From Spirochaetaceae bacterium (GTDB lineage: Bacteria > Spirochaetota > Spirochaetia > Treponematales > Breznakiellaceae), in assembly GCA_031267955.1 (NCBI GenBank), contig JAIRYB010000001.1:1-9949 (forward strand): a stretch of DNA of 9,949 bases, read 5' to 3'. The stretch's first letter is position 1, and the number at the start of each line of letters is the position of its first letter. The notes below the pieces were generated by a model. The model saw only the letters and a list, made by a program, of their open reading frames with translations. It was not told the DNA's origin and did no database searches. Below are positions 1 to 6,636 of the stretch, one piece after another. The translations under genes were made by a program, and so were the position numbers.

Positions 1-16
1 TTACAAATTCTTGTAA
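1..16. repeat. Palindrome TTACAA-attc-TTGTAA
   Basis: Perfect six-base arms around four bases at the left edge. It could be a regulator site or a small hairpin in the leader of the gene to the left. It overlaps copy 1 of the repeat. Confidence 0.4.
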
Positions 17-24
17 CTATTCAG
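6..24. repeat. Copy 1 of imperfect repeat AATTyTyGyAACTATTCA
   Basis: Bases 6-24 share 15 of 19 positions with 187-205, including an unbroken AACTATTCA at 15-23. The copies are 181 bases apart in the same orientation, outside genes. This copy is followed by a small hairpin, GGGG-ccggaa-CCCC (27-40). Confidence 0.5.
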
Positions 25-123
25 CCGGGGCCGGAACCCCAGCCTTTTCCAGGGCGCTATTCGCCGAAATATCCAGCAACGCCGATTATGTCTCCGGGCG
101 TCCTCCAAGACACCTCGTGGATA

Positions 124-152
124 ATTATAACCGCCCGCAATACAAAAAACAA
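124..152 (-). promoter_or_regulatory. Minus-strand promoter directed off the left edge
   Basis: On the minus strand TTGTTT (152-147), a 17-base spacer, and a perfect TATAAT (129-124). Transcription would start near 117 and run leftwards, so a gene beyond the left edge may have its own promoter after the GerMN gene. The -35 box matches only three of six positions. Confidence 0.45.
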
Positions 153-186
153 GCCCAAATTCGCAAAACTCCGGTACTTTGTATAG

Positions 187-205
187 AATTTTCGCAACTA
201 TTCAA
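187..205. repeat. Copy 2 of imperfect repeat AATTyTyGyAACTATTCA
   Basis: Second copy of the motif at 6-24, with AACTATTCA at 196-204, also followed by a CCCGGG-containing stretch. It lies between the GerMN stop and the leftward promoter. It may be a dispersed intergenic repeat of the genome; this window alone cannot show that. Confidence 0.5.
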
Positions 206-265
206 TCACCCGGGCGGCTCAATAGAAAGTCTGGTTTAATACCCCGCAGCTTGCCGCGCGGAGGC

Positions 266-796
266 TCATTCCTGCCGGAATTTTTCCGGAAACGCCTCGC
301 GGCCGGCGATAAAAAAGCGCACGTCCTTTACAAAACTGAAATTCCGCATGATCCCTTTTCCCAGGGCGGACAGACTCCTGAAACTGCCCTCCCCGTCAAC
401 AGGAAGGGCCGCTGTTTCGGAAAGGTCCAGATAGACCGTCATGTCCCGAAACAGAAGGGACTCAAGCCGGGTGCCCCGGGGGAACAGGGGCTGGGCGTTC
501 GGGGAAACCGGGCCGAGCAGGGCCTCGGCTGTGTAAAACCTGAGTTTTCCCTCCCGGTCCGGCGGCAGGGGCAGCAGGCGCTCCTCGACCAGTTCGTTCC
601 CGCTTTCAATATCGTAAAAAACATAGGTCGCCCGGGCCAGCCCCCGCCCGCGGTAATCGAGGAAGGCGAGAAGGCCCAGTAAAACAAGGTACAGAATCCT
701 GCGGCAGACAGCGCTGCCGAAAAAACGGGCGGGGATGCCCAGTATCCGGCGTATGCCCGGGACTATGCGGGCGACTCCCCCTGAAAAAGCGCTCAT
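266..796 (-). CDS. Membrane-anchored GerMN-domain protein
   Basis: 176 residues. An N-terminal basic region (R10, R16, R17, R24, R32, R33) precedes one membrane helix at about 34-46 ('ILYLVLLGLLAFL'), which should place the rest in the periplasm. Residues about 57-168 fit the GerMN domain: 'ATYVFYDIESGNELVEERL', then 'LLGPVSPNAQPLFPRGTRL' (93-111), 'MTVYLDLSE' (119-127) and a closing strand 'VKDVRFFIAGRE' (156-167). GerMN domains occur in the Bacillus germination protein GerM and in lipoproteins of many bacteria, and are thought to bind cell-wall or sugar ligands; no catalytic residues are known to me. The ATG overlaps the amidase stop by four bases (ATGA). A gene pair of amidase plus GerMN protein fits a joint role in peptidoglycan remodelling. 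This is the last gene of the block seen here; no clear terminator follows. Confidence 0.82.
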   Translation of the reverse strand: MSAFSGGVARIVPGIRRILGIPARFFGSAVCRRILYLVLLGLLAFLDYRGRGLARATYVFYDIESGNELVEERLLPLPPDREGKLRFYTAEALLGPVSPNAQPLFPRGTRLESLLFRDMTVYLDLSETAALPVDGEGSFRSLSALGKGIMRNFSFVKDVRFFIAGREAFPEKFRQE

Positions 797-2253
797 TGGT
801 TAAAGATAAAACCTCCCGAACTTTCAAAACTTGTCACAAAATCGGTTACTCCTTTATATATCGCTTCGGTCAGTTTTTTCAAGCTTTCCTCGGAATTGAG
901 TATCTCGGCGTCGGCGGGGTTTGTAACAAAACCGAGTTCCACCAGAACCGAGGGCATGCGGACATTGCGGACCACGAACCATTCCTCGGCCTTAAGCCCC
1001 CGTGCGGGAAGGGAGCGGCCCATGGCCTCGCCGATACGCCGGTTAATCGCCTGGGCTATCATGATGCTTTCGTTGGTAAATTCCTCCTGAAGCATGTCGT
1101 TCACGATGGGGATGATCTCGGCGCTGTCCTGGAATTTTTCCCTGTCGATAAGGTCCCTGCGGTAGTCCGGGCTGAGGTACCAGACTTCATACCCCCGGGC
1201 ATTCCTGTTCAGCGACGCGTTGGCGTGGATCGAAACGTAGAGTATGGCTTCGTTATCCTTGAGGGGGACCGAATTGGCCAGGAGGGTCCGTTCCTCGAGC
1301 GTAGGGTACACATCCCGGTCCCTGGTAAGGAGCACCCGCTTGTCCGGATAGGCCGCGCTGAGCCGGGAGTACAGGAACAGCGAGGATTTCAGGGTGATGT
1401 CCTTTTCCGAAAGGGTCAGGGTCTTTCCGTTGATCGTGTGGGTCCCCTGGGCGCCGGGGTCCCTGCCCCCGTGGCCGGGGTCTACAACAATGGCCGCGAT
1501 GCGGTAGCGGAACTGCTCATTGAGGACGGAGTCGTCGAAGGCCCGCTTTATCCCGGCCACAAAGGATTCCGGGAAACGGAGAAGGCCGTTTTCCAGCCAG
1601 GGGGCGGGAAGGCTGAGGATTTCCCGGGAATCGAAGATCACCGGGGCCTGCTCGCCGGGATAGGCGGCGCTGAAAGAGGCGTGGTGGCCCGAAAGCGAAA
1701 TATTTCCGGTGCGGAAAAAAGGGTCCCAGCGGAAAACCGGGTCAGGACCGAGGGCCTTCATGGCCTCGTCCAGGGAGAGGCCCGTCCGGGCAGGGGATGC
1801 GCCGGCGTTTCCCGCCCGCGGAAGGGATCCCCCCCCGGCGCCGCTTTCGCCGTTATTGCCAGAGGGGGGATTCCCGGGTTCCCGGGCGCCGGGCAGGGAA
1901 GAATCCTCGGGCCGGCCCACGCCCTGCTGGAGGCCGTTGGGAGAGTCCGCCGACTGGGCGAAAACAGGAAAGGACAGGGCGAGCAGGGCCATGATCAGCG
2001 CCGGGCCGCGCGGGCAGACTCCCCGGCCCGGAAGATGCCGCCCGGCCCGGGGCCGCGGCGCGGGATGGGGGGTAGCGGAAGACCAAGCGGAGGGCAGGAC
2101 GGACGCGGCCTGCCGCGGGAATCCTGCCCGGCGCGCGGGGCTGGAGCTCAGGGGGGCCGAAAAGCGGCCTGGTTTCCCTCGCGCCCGCCTGACGGTAACA
2201 GGCCCCCCTTCCTTACTATCCGCCCTGGGAAAAAACCCGCCCTTTACGGTCAC
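793..2253 (-). CDS. N-acetylmuramoyl-L-alanine amidase (Amidase_3)
   Basis: 486 residues from the GTG at 2253. The catalytic domain is at about 251-475. Zinc ligands are H261 in 'VVDPGHGG', E283 in 'LSEKD' and H343 in 'VSIHAN', and the catalytic Glu is E439 in 'VLVELGFVTN'. Such enzymes cleave the bond between N-acetylmuramic acid and L-alanine in peptidoglycan, here in the periplasm. Residues 86-100 ('LIMALLALSFPVFAQ') are a signal-peptide core with cleavage near V-F-A. A Gly/Pro/Ser-rich linker (102-156) leads to a small domain (158-240) that may be copper-amine-oxidase-N-like. The start is unsettled: GTG 2253 has the GTGA overlap and a G-rich tract upstream but gives an odd Arg/Pro-rich 85-residue lead; ATG 1992 (M88) gives a signal peptide without basic residues and has no Shine-Dalgarno. 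Its stop overlaps the GerMN gene start (ATGA). Confidence 0.93.
   Translation of the reverse strand: MTVKGGFFPRADSKEGGPVTVRRARGKPGRFSAPLSSSPARRAGFPRQAASVLPSAWSSATPHPAPRPRAGRHLPGRGVCPRGPALIMALLALSFPVFAQSADSPNGLQQGVGRPEDSSLPGAREPGNPPSGNNGESGAGGGSLPRAGNAGASPARTGLSLDEAMKALGPDPVFRWDPFFRTGNISLSGHHASFSAAYPGEQAPVIFDSREILSLPAPWLENGLLRFPESFVAGIKRAFDDSVLNEQFRYRIAAIVVDPGHGGRDPGAQGTHTINGKTLTLSEKDITLKSSLFLYSRLSAAYPDKRVLLTRDRDVYPTLEERTLLANSVPLKDNEAILYVSIHANASLNRNARGYEVWYLSPDYRRDLIDREKFQDSAEIIPIVNDMLQEEFTNESIMIAQAINRRIGEAMGRSLPARGLKAEEWFVVRNVRMPSVLVELGFVTNPADAEILNSEESLKKLTEAIYKGVTDFVTSFESSGGFIFNQ
1829..1836 (-). repeat. G8 tract in the amidase linker
   Basis: Eight Gs on the minus strand encode Gly residues of 'GAGGGSLP' in the low-complexity linker between signal peptide and folded domains. 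Slippage here would cut off the catalytic domain. Confidence 0.5.
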
Positions 2254-3932
2254 CGCTGGCCCCCCCCGTAGCCGGGATTGCTGTACAAAAGGTCCGCGAT
2301 ATAGGCGGCGCCCTGGTATCCGCCCCGGATCAGGGCGGCCCAGAAACAGCGCCCCAGACGGTTGTCCGCCGCCCCCCGGGGCAGGGTTTTTACGGGCAGG
2401 GAAAAGCCGGTGACTGCCCGGACGGCATCGAGGCTCTCTTCCACGCCGCGGCCCGCGCTGTCCTTCAGGCCGGATTCGGCGAAAGCGGGAAAGGGGACGA
2501 GGGCGGGTTCAGCCAAGGCCGGGGACGCCTGCCCTTCGCACGGAAGGGGATCGGGAAGCCGCGCCAGGGCGGAAATGACAGATGGGCCTACGGAAAAGGC
2601 GTCGGGCGGCCACGGGGCGGCCTCGGCGCCGGGCGCTGTACCGGCAGGGGACGGCCTTGCCGCCAGAAAAGCATCTGTTTCTTTGCCGGGCGCTTCCAGG
2701 CGTATGAGGACGGAGCGGGCGGCGGAATCGGCGGCGTCCATGGCGCTTTCCCTGTCCGGCGCGGAGGCAATGACATTACCGCATTTGGAGACGTTGTTTT
2801 CGGGAAAACTGACCCGGCCGCCTTCTACGGCGCGGAGGAAAAGATCTTTCACATACGGGGCCGCTTTCGCGTCGCGGAGGCCGTGGATGGAACGGACCCT
2901 GCCGGGTATGGAGATAAACGCCCGTTCCGCGCAGGTCCAGGAACGGGATGCGCCAAGGCGGTCCGGCCTCAGGCCGATGGCGGCCCGGATCGCGCCCCTT
3001 GTTACCTCGACCCCGGAAGCGTAGGGATAGGTCCAGCCGGACATATAGCCCCCGGAAAGCCGAGCGGCGATCTCGCCTATCATCGGCCCCCGGGAGCTGA
3101 GTTTTATGTCGCCCTTGGCCGCGCCCGCGGCGTTTTTGTCCAAAAGCCCCAGGGCCCTGGCCCCCTCGGTAAAAACTTCGAGCAGGGAGGCGGCCTCTTT
3201 TTCCTCCAGGGCAGCGGGCATGGTGTGGCCCATCTCTATAAAATAGGGCGGGAAAAAAATATGCCGGTCCGCGAGCCCGCAAATGGTAATTTCGCCGTGA
3301 AAGACCAGGGCGTCTACGGAAAATTCAGGGCCGTCCATGTACTCTTCCACAATCACGCGGCCCTTGCGGGAGAATTTGGCCGCGCCGGGAAAGGCGGATG
3401 CCAGTTCGCCCGGGCTGTCCACGCGGCGGCAGCCCCGGCCCCCCATATTGTCCACGGGCTTGACAACCGCGGGAAAATCAAACGGAAACGTAAAACCGCC
3501 GGGCGGCGTTTCATCCAGGGTGAGAAATTCCGGGGAAGGGACGCCGGCTTCTTTAAAACAGCGGCGCATACGGCCCTTGTCCGACGCGTTAAGCGCGGTC
3601 TCGTAGGGTATGCCCGGAAGACCGAGGCGTTCGGCGACCCATGCGACGGTGGCGGAAAAGTCCGTTCCCGCGGTCATAATGCCGGCAAGCCTTCCCCCGG
3701 CTTTAAGATCGCGGGCCAGGGCCTCGACACCTTCCTTGTCCTTGAGATCGATATGCTCAAACCTGTCCGCAAGGGGCGCGTACATGGCCCCGCTGTCGCC
3801 GTCGGCCACAACGGTTTCAAGCCCCATCTCTTTGGCGATGCTTATGGCAGGCCCCTGCATGATTCCCGCGCCCAGAATAATAAGCTGCTTTCCGCGGCCT
3901 TCCCGCAGGCCGCTGTTTTCTTTGTTTTTCAT
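2250..3932 (-). CDS. ATP-grasp ligase with extra C-terminal domain
   Basis: 560 residues. The N-terminal Rossmann part has 'LIILGAGIMQGPAI' (17-30). ATP-grasp features follow: 'FPAVVKPVDNMGGRGC' (153-168) with the nucleotide-binding Lys and Gly-rich loop, 'VIVEEYMDGPEFSVDA' (193-208), and 'IGEIAARLSGG' (285-295) with metal-binding Glu and Arg. This resembles the carbamoyl-phosphate-synthase/PurK-like ATP-grasp group that joins a carboxylate to an amine through an acyl-phosphate. About residues 415-495 are a Pro/Ala-rich linker, and 500-560 a small unrecognised domain ending 'SNPGYGGGQR', so the protein is longer than the usual 380-420 residues. In this setting it may attach an amino acid or acyl group to an amino sugar; this is inference. 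It starts at an ATG directly after the preceding stop. Its TGA overlaps the GTG of the amidase gene (GTGA), and a G8 tract lies in the last codons. Confidence 0.85.
   Translation of the reverse strand: MKNKENSGLREGRGKQLIILGAGIMQGPAISIAKEMGLETVVADGDSGAMYAPLADRFEHIDLKDKEGVEALARDLKAGGRLAGIMTAGTDFSATVAWVAERLGLPGIPYETALNASDKGRMRRCFKEAGVPSPEFLTLDETPPGGFTFPFDFPAVVKPVDNMGGRGCRRVDSPGELASAFPGAAKFSRKGRVIVEEYMDGPEFSVDALVFHGEITICGLADRHIFFPPYFIEMGHTMPAALEEKEAASLLEVFTEGARALGLLDKNAAGAAKGDIKLSSRGPMIGEIAARLSGGYMSGWTYPYASGVEVTRGAIRAAIGLRPDRLGASRSWTCAERAFISIPGRVRSIHGLRDAKAAPYVKDLFLRAVEGGRVSFPENNVSKCGNVIASAPDRESAMDAADSAARSVLIRLEAPGKETDAFLAARPSPAGTAPGAEAAPWPPDAFSVGPSVISALARLPDPLPCEGQASPALAEPALVPFPAFAESGLKDSAGRGVEESLDAVRAVTGFSLPVKTLPRGAADNRLGRCFWAALIRGGYQGAAYIADLLYSNPGYGGGQR
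2260..2267 (-). repeat. G8 tract at the ATP-grasp/amidase junction
   Basis: Eight Gs on the minus strand encode the final Gly residues of the ATP-grasp protein (Y-G-G-G-Q-R-stop). They lie six bases before the GTG at 2253, so the tract may also serve as a G-rich ribosome binding site for the amidase. Confidence 0.5.
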
Positions 3933-5891
3933 TCAGGCGACCGCCTTTTTTACAGCGTAAACTTCGAAAGTATCCCCCCAGCCTAAAACCCGGCTTAGCC
4001 CAAAGCAGAGCCGGTAGGCGGGCCCCCGCCTGCCTTTAAAAAGCCCGCCTATCACGGGGAAACGTTCGGGGTGATGGCCTGTGATCACGGTTTTCCGTAC
4101 TTCGAAGCCGAAAAAGCCGAGTATGCGCGAAACCCGGCGGGGATCCCAGACAGTCCAGTGGTCGGCGGGGCTTGCCCTGAGGAATTCCCGCCGGGACTTG
4201 CGGGCCGAAATCCCGGAAAACGAGGGCGAGGACCAGGCGAGAACCCCGCCGGGCCTGAGCAGCCGGTGAATTTCAACAAGGGCTTCCCGGAGGCCGGTGA
4301 AATGTTCGATCACGTACCAGAGGGTTACCGCCGCGAAGCCCTGTTCCCGGCCCGGTCCCCTGCGCGCCTGATCCGGGAAAAAGCCCTGAACCGCGGGTAT
4401 ACGGAGCCTGTCTCGCACATAGGCCACGGCCTCCGCCGAGGAATCAATACCCGCCGGTTCAAAGCCGTCCTCCGCGGCCGCCGCCAGAAACGGGCCGAAC
4501 GCGCAGCCTATGTCCAGGAGGCGTTCCGGCAAAACGCGGGCGACTCCTGTTTTCGCAAGGATGCCCCTGATCCTGCGGAGCCGGGCCTTTCCGGCCCTTT
4601 TCAGGCCTGGGAAATCTTCAAGGTAGGTCTTGCCGTACTGTTTCCTGTAAGAATCGGAAAAATAGGCGGCCCCGTATTCAATGGGGGGCGGCGCTGTTCT
4701 TTCCATGTACACCAGGGAACAGCGGCGGCAGCGGCGGTAGCTCCGTTCGGGGAAGCGGGCCAATACCGGGTCTTCGGGCCGGTTACTATGGCCGCAGGCC
4801 GGGCAGACGGGGGACAAAAGCGGGGTAAAGCCGCTGATGAGGCTTCCCAGGGACCGGGCCGCCCCGCTATCCGGGAAGTAGCGCCCGGCCAGTTCCCGGC
4901 AGTGAACGCTGATGTCCCGGAAGGCCCGCCGGATGTTTTTCCCGGCAGATCCCGGCGGCGCGGCATTTTTAGAGCCTTCCCCGTAGACAAGGCCCCTGAG
5001 TTTCCGGAAGGCGGCCTCCCCGTTTCCCGCGGAGATAAAGCCCACTCCCCGGGCAAGCTGTTCGTGGCGGCGGGTCGGAGAGACAAGGACCACCGGGACG
5101 CCCGCGCGAAGGGCCTCGAAGGCGGTAACGCCAAAGTGGGTGATCACCAGATCGTAATCCGCAAGGCACTCCCCGAGATCGGGGATGTTCCCGCAAACCC
5201 TGACCCCCGCCTGTTCCAGGCCTTCCTGGCTTTGGGCGCGGTTCCTGTTCAATACCCCGAAAAGCGCCGTCACCGTTATCCCGTCCCCCCCTGTTTTCCC
5301 GGCCAGGGCCAAAGCCGCGGGCGCTGTAAGGCCGCCGGGATCCTCCGCGCCGAAACTGACAAGTATGCCGGCAAGGCGGCCCCTGCCCGGGACTTCGGTC
5401 GGGGGAAGATCTGTTTCCCGGTTTATATCCTGAAAGCCCATATCCTGAAAGGGAAAGGCCGGTTCCCGCCGGTTTTCGGGCAGGGGCAAAAGATACGGGG
5501 CCGTAAGGTTGGCCGGGTGTATTCCCGGAAGCCCGGGCAAAAGATCGATGAGAAAGTCGAAATTTTCCCGCGCAGGCCCCCCCTCGTCAATACCGATGAC
5601 CGGGGCCAGGGCCGCCCAGCGTTTAAATTCCCCCGCGCTTGTCCGGAAACGGTCCAAGACTATCCATTCCCAGGCCCGGCAGGACAGTTCTTCCCCTGTC
5701 CCCAGAATCCAGGCCGAGTCCGTATTGCCGAGCAGGCCCGCCGGCACCGGCCCTTCAAGGGCGGGGATATAGAGATACGCCTCCCTTCCCAGGGCGCGGA
5801 GTTCCCGCACCAGGGCGGCGGAACGGGCAAGATGCCCCCCTCCCCGGCCTCCGCCGAATACAGGGGCCACCAAAAGGGCTTTCCGCGTCAT
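3933..5891 (-). CDS. PseG-like / GT-B-like domain fused to zinc-ribbon SAM methyltransferase
   Basis: 652 residues in two halves. Residues 1 to about 350 resemble PseG, the UDP-sugar hydrolase of pseudaminic acid synthesis, and related GT-B proteins: 'GGGRGGGHLARSAALVREL' (13-31) keeps the Gly-rich loop and the His (H20) that is catalytic in PseG, and 'HFGVTAFEALRAGVPVVLV' (252-270) is the UDP-binding signature. Residues 360-395 hold two Cys pairs, C363-x2-C366 and C388-x2-C391, a zinc ribbon often found before sugar methyltransferases. Residues 455-560 are a Rossmann methyltransferase: motif I 'LLDIGCAFGPF' (458-468), acidic D483, 'WYVIEHF' (525-531) and 'LLRPGGVLAWSSPS' (544-557). I infer a cytoplasmic enzyme that releases UDP from, or transfers, an amino sugar and also O- or C-methylates a sugar intermediate. 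The ATG at 5891 has AGGTGA eight bases upstream. It is followed directly (TGAATG) by the ATP-grasp gene. The N-terminal half could instead be a true glycosyltransferase. Confidence 0.82.
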   Translation of the reverse strand: MTRKALLVAPVFGGGRGGGHLARSAALVRELRALGREAYLYIPALEGPVPAGLLGNTDSAWILGTGEELSCRAWEWIVLDRFRTSAGEFKRWAALAPVIGIDEGGPARENFDFLIDLLPGLPGIHPANLTAPYLLPLPENRREPAFPFQDMGFQDINRETDLPPTEVPGRGRLAGILVSFGAEDPGGLTAPAALALAGKTGGDGITVTALFGVLNRNRAQSQEGLEQAGVRVCGNIPDLGECLADYDLVITHFGVTAFEALRAGVPVVLVSPTRRHEQLARGVGFISAGNGEAAFRKLRGLVYGEGSKNAAPPGSAGKNIRRAFRDISVHCRELAGRYFPDSGAARSLGSLISGFTPLLSPVCPACGHSNRPEDPVLARFPERSYRRCRRCSLVYMERTAPPPIEYGAAYFSDSYRKQYGKTYLEDFPGLKRAGKARLRRIRGILAKTGVARVLPERLLDIGCAFGPFLAAAAEDGFEPAGIDSSAEAVAYVRDRLRIPAVQGFFPDQARRGPGREQGFAAVTLWYVIEHFTGLREALVEIHRLLRPGGVLAWSSPSFSGISARKSRREFLRASPADHWTVWDPRRVSRILGFFGFEVRKTVITGHHPERFPVIGGLFKGRRGPAYRLCFGLSRVLGWGDTFEVYAVKKAVA

Positions 5892-6571
5892 TGCTTTATC
5901 ACCTGCCGGTACGCCCGTATAATCGCGCCCCCGGAATACCGATCCCCCGGGCCGCGCGCAAGGGCCCTGTAGAGCAATTCCGCCCGTTCAAAGTCTTCGC
6001 CGGTATCCACCGTGACGCGCATATCCGGCCCCCGCCAGGCCGGGGGCGCGAGCGGCCGGTGCAGGGCGAACAATTCCGGGCGGCCGTACAGGTAGGGGCA
6101 TACATGCTCACGTTCAGGGCCGCCGGCAGCCTCTTTTTCCGCCCGGAACAAAGCCCCGCTTTTCACGGATTCCACGCCGGCGCCGAACGGGAGCCCCGCG
6201 TACCCGGCGTAATCAGCGTCCAGTTCCCCGGCCTCGGCGCTGAGGGCGACGGCGGCGTCGGCAAATACAAAGGGGTTGTCCCCGGTAGCCCGGATAACGC
6301 GGCCAATCCGGAAGCGCCGCGCAGCCCCGCAGTAACGGCCCAGCACGTCGTCTTCCGGCCCGCCGAAAATCTCAAACCCGGCCCTTTCCGCCAGGGGCCT
6401 GAATTGGGCCAGGCAGTTTTCCGGGCAGGCCAATACCCGTATGCCGGCGCTTACGCGGTTCAGGGCCTCCATCACCCGGTAGATCATGGGTTCGCCGCAC
6501 AGATCCTCCAGGGCTTTTCCCGGCAGGCGCTTCGAATCAATCCTCGCCTGAAGAACGATCCCGGTTATCAT
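5888..6571 (-). CDS. spsF: SpsF-like cytidylyltransferase (CMP-sugar synthetase family)
   Basis: 227 residues, a usual length for the family. The ATG at 6571 is chosen because 'MITGIVLQARIDSKRLPGKA' is the canonical N-terminus: Q-A-R followed by R-L-P-G-K forms the CTP-binding loop (8-19). Further family features are 'PEDDVLGRY' (72-80), 'RATGDNPF' (94-101) with the metal-binding Asp, 'LPFGAGVESV' (127-136), 'HVCPYLY' (156-162) and 'RVTVDTGEDF' (185-194). The family joins CTP to a sugar to give a CMP-sugar, as in sialic, legionaminic and pseudaminic acid pathways and in Bacillus spore-coat polysaccharide genes; some relatives use other nucleotides. Its stop overlaps the next ATG by four bases (ATGA), so the two proteins are probably made in fixed proportion. 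The open frame continues upstream to 7078 but that part is a shadow of the previous gene. The exact sugar is not known. Confidence 0.9.
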   Translation of the reverse strand: MITGIVLQARIDSKRLPGKALEDLCGEPMIYRVMEALNRVSAGIRVLACPENCLAQFRPLAERAGFEIFGGPEDDVLGRYCGAARRFRIGRVIRATGDNPFVFADAAVALSAEAGELDADYAGYAGLPFGAGVESVKSGALFRAEKEAAGGPEREHVCPYLYGRPELFALHRPLAPPAWRGPDMRVTVDTGEDFERAELLYRALARGPGDRYSGGAIIRAYRQVIKQ

Positions 6572-6636
6572 GGAACCCCGCTCCCCGCCCGCCTGTACCC
6601 CGCGGCAGCGCGGCCGCAGAACGCCGCGGCTGTCAT
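6568..6636 (-). CDS. Possible 22-residue coupling peptide between two operon genes
   Basis: The ORF reads M-T-A-A-A-F-C-G-R-A-A-A-G-Y-R-R-A-G-S-G-V-P. Its ATG overlaps the stop of the glycosyltransferase-like gene as ATGA, and its own TGA overlaps the ATG of the SpsF-like gene, again as ATGA. Upstream of its ATG is a strong purine-rich stretch, GGGAGGCGAGG (minus strand, 6652-6642), leaving 5 bases to the start; this is better than the site in front of the SpsF-like gene. It could pass ribosomes from one gene to the next without a functional peptide. Alternatively it is chance in GC-rich DNA, or it marks a sequencing error near the start of the next gene. Confidence 0.35.
   Translation of the reverse strand: MTAAAFCGRAAAGYRRAGSGVP

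Noticed and set aside
160..187. Plus-strand promoter TTCGCA / 16 bases / TATAGA
   Set aside because: The match is weak and it would only drive antisense RNA into the GerMN gene.
275..289. Hairpin CCGGAA-ttt-TTCCGG as terminator of the operon
   Set aside because: It lies inside the last codons of the GerMN gene and is not followed by a T-run on the minus strand.
796..2271. Plus-strand ORF of 491 codons opposite the amidase gene
   Set aside because: It is antisense to a gene with intact zinc-site motifs, has no recognisable domain, and long antisense frames are expected in GC-rich coding DNA.
2883..3986. Plus-strand ORF of 367 codons opposite the ATP-grasp gene
   Set aside because: Antisense shadow; no domain or start signal.
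4071..5972. Plus-strand ORF of 633 codons opposite the PseG-like/methyltransferase gene
   Set aside because: Shadow of a well-supported gene; the translation is Gly/Arg/Pro-rich without motifs.
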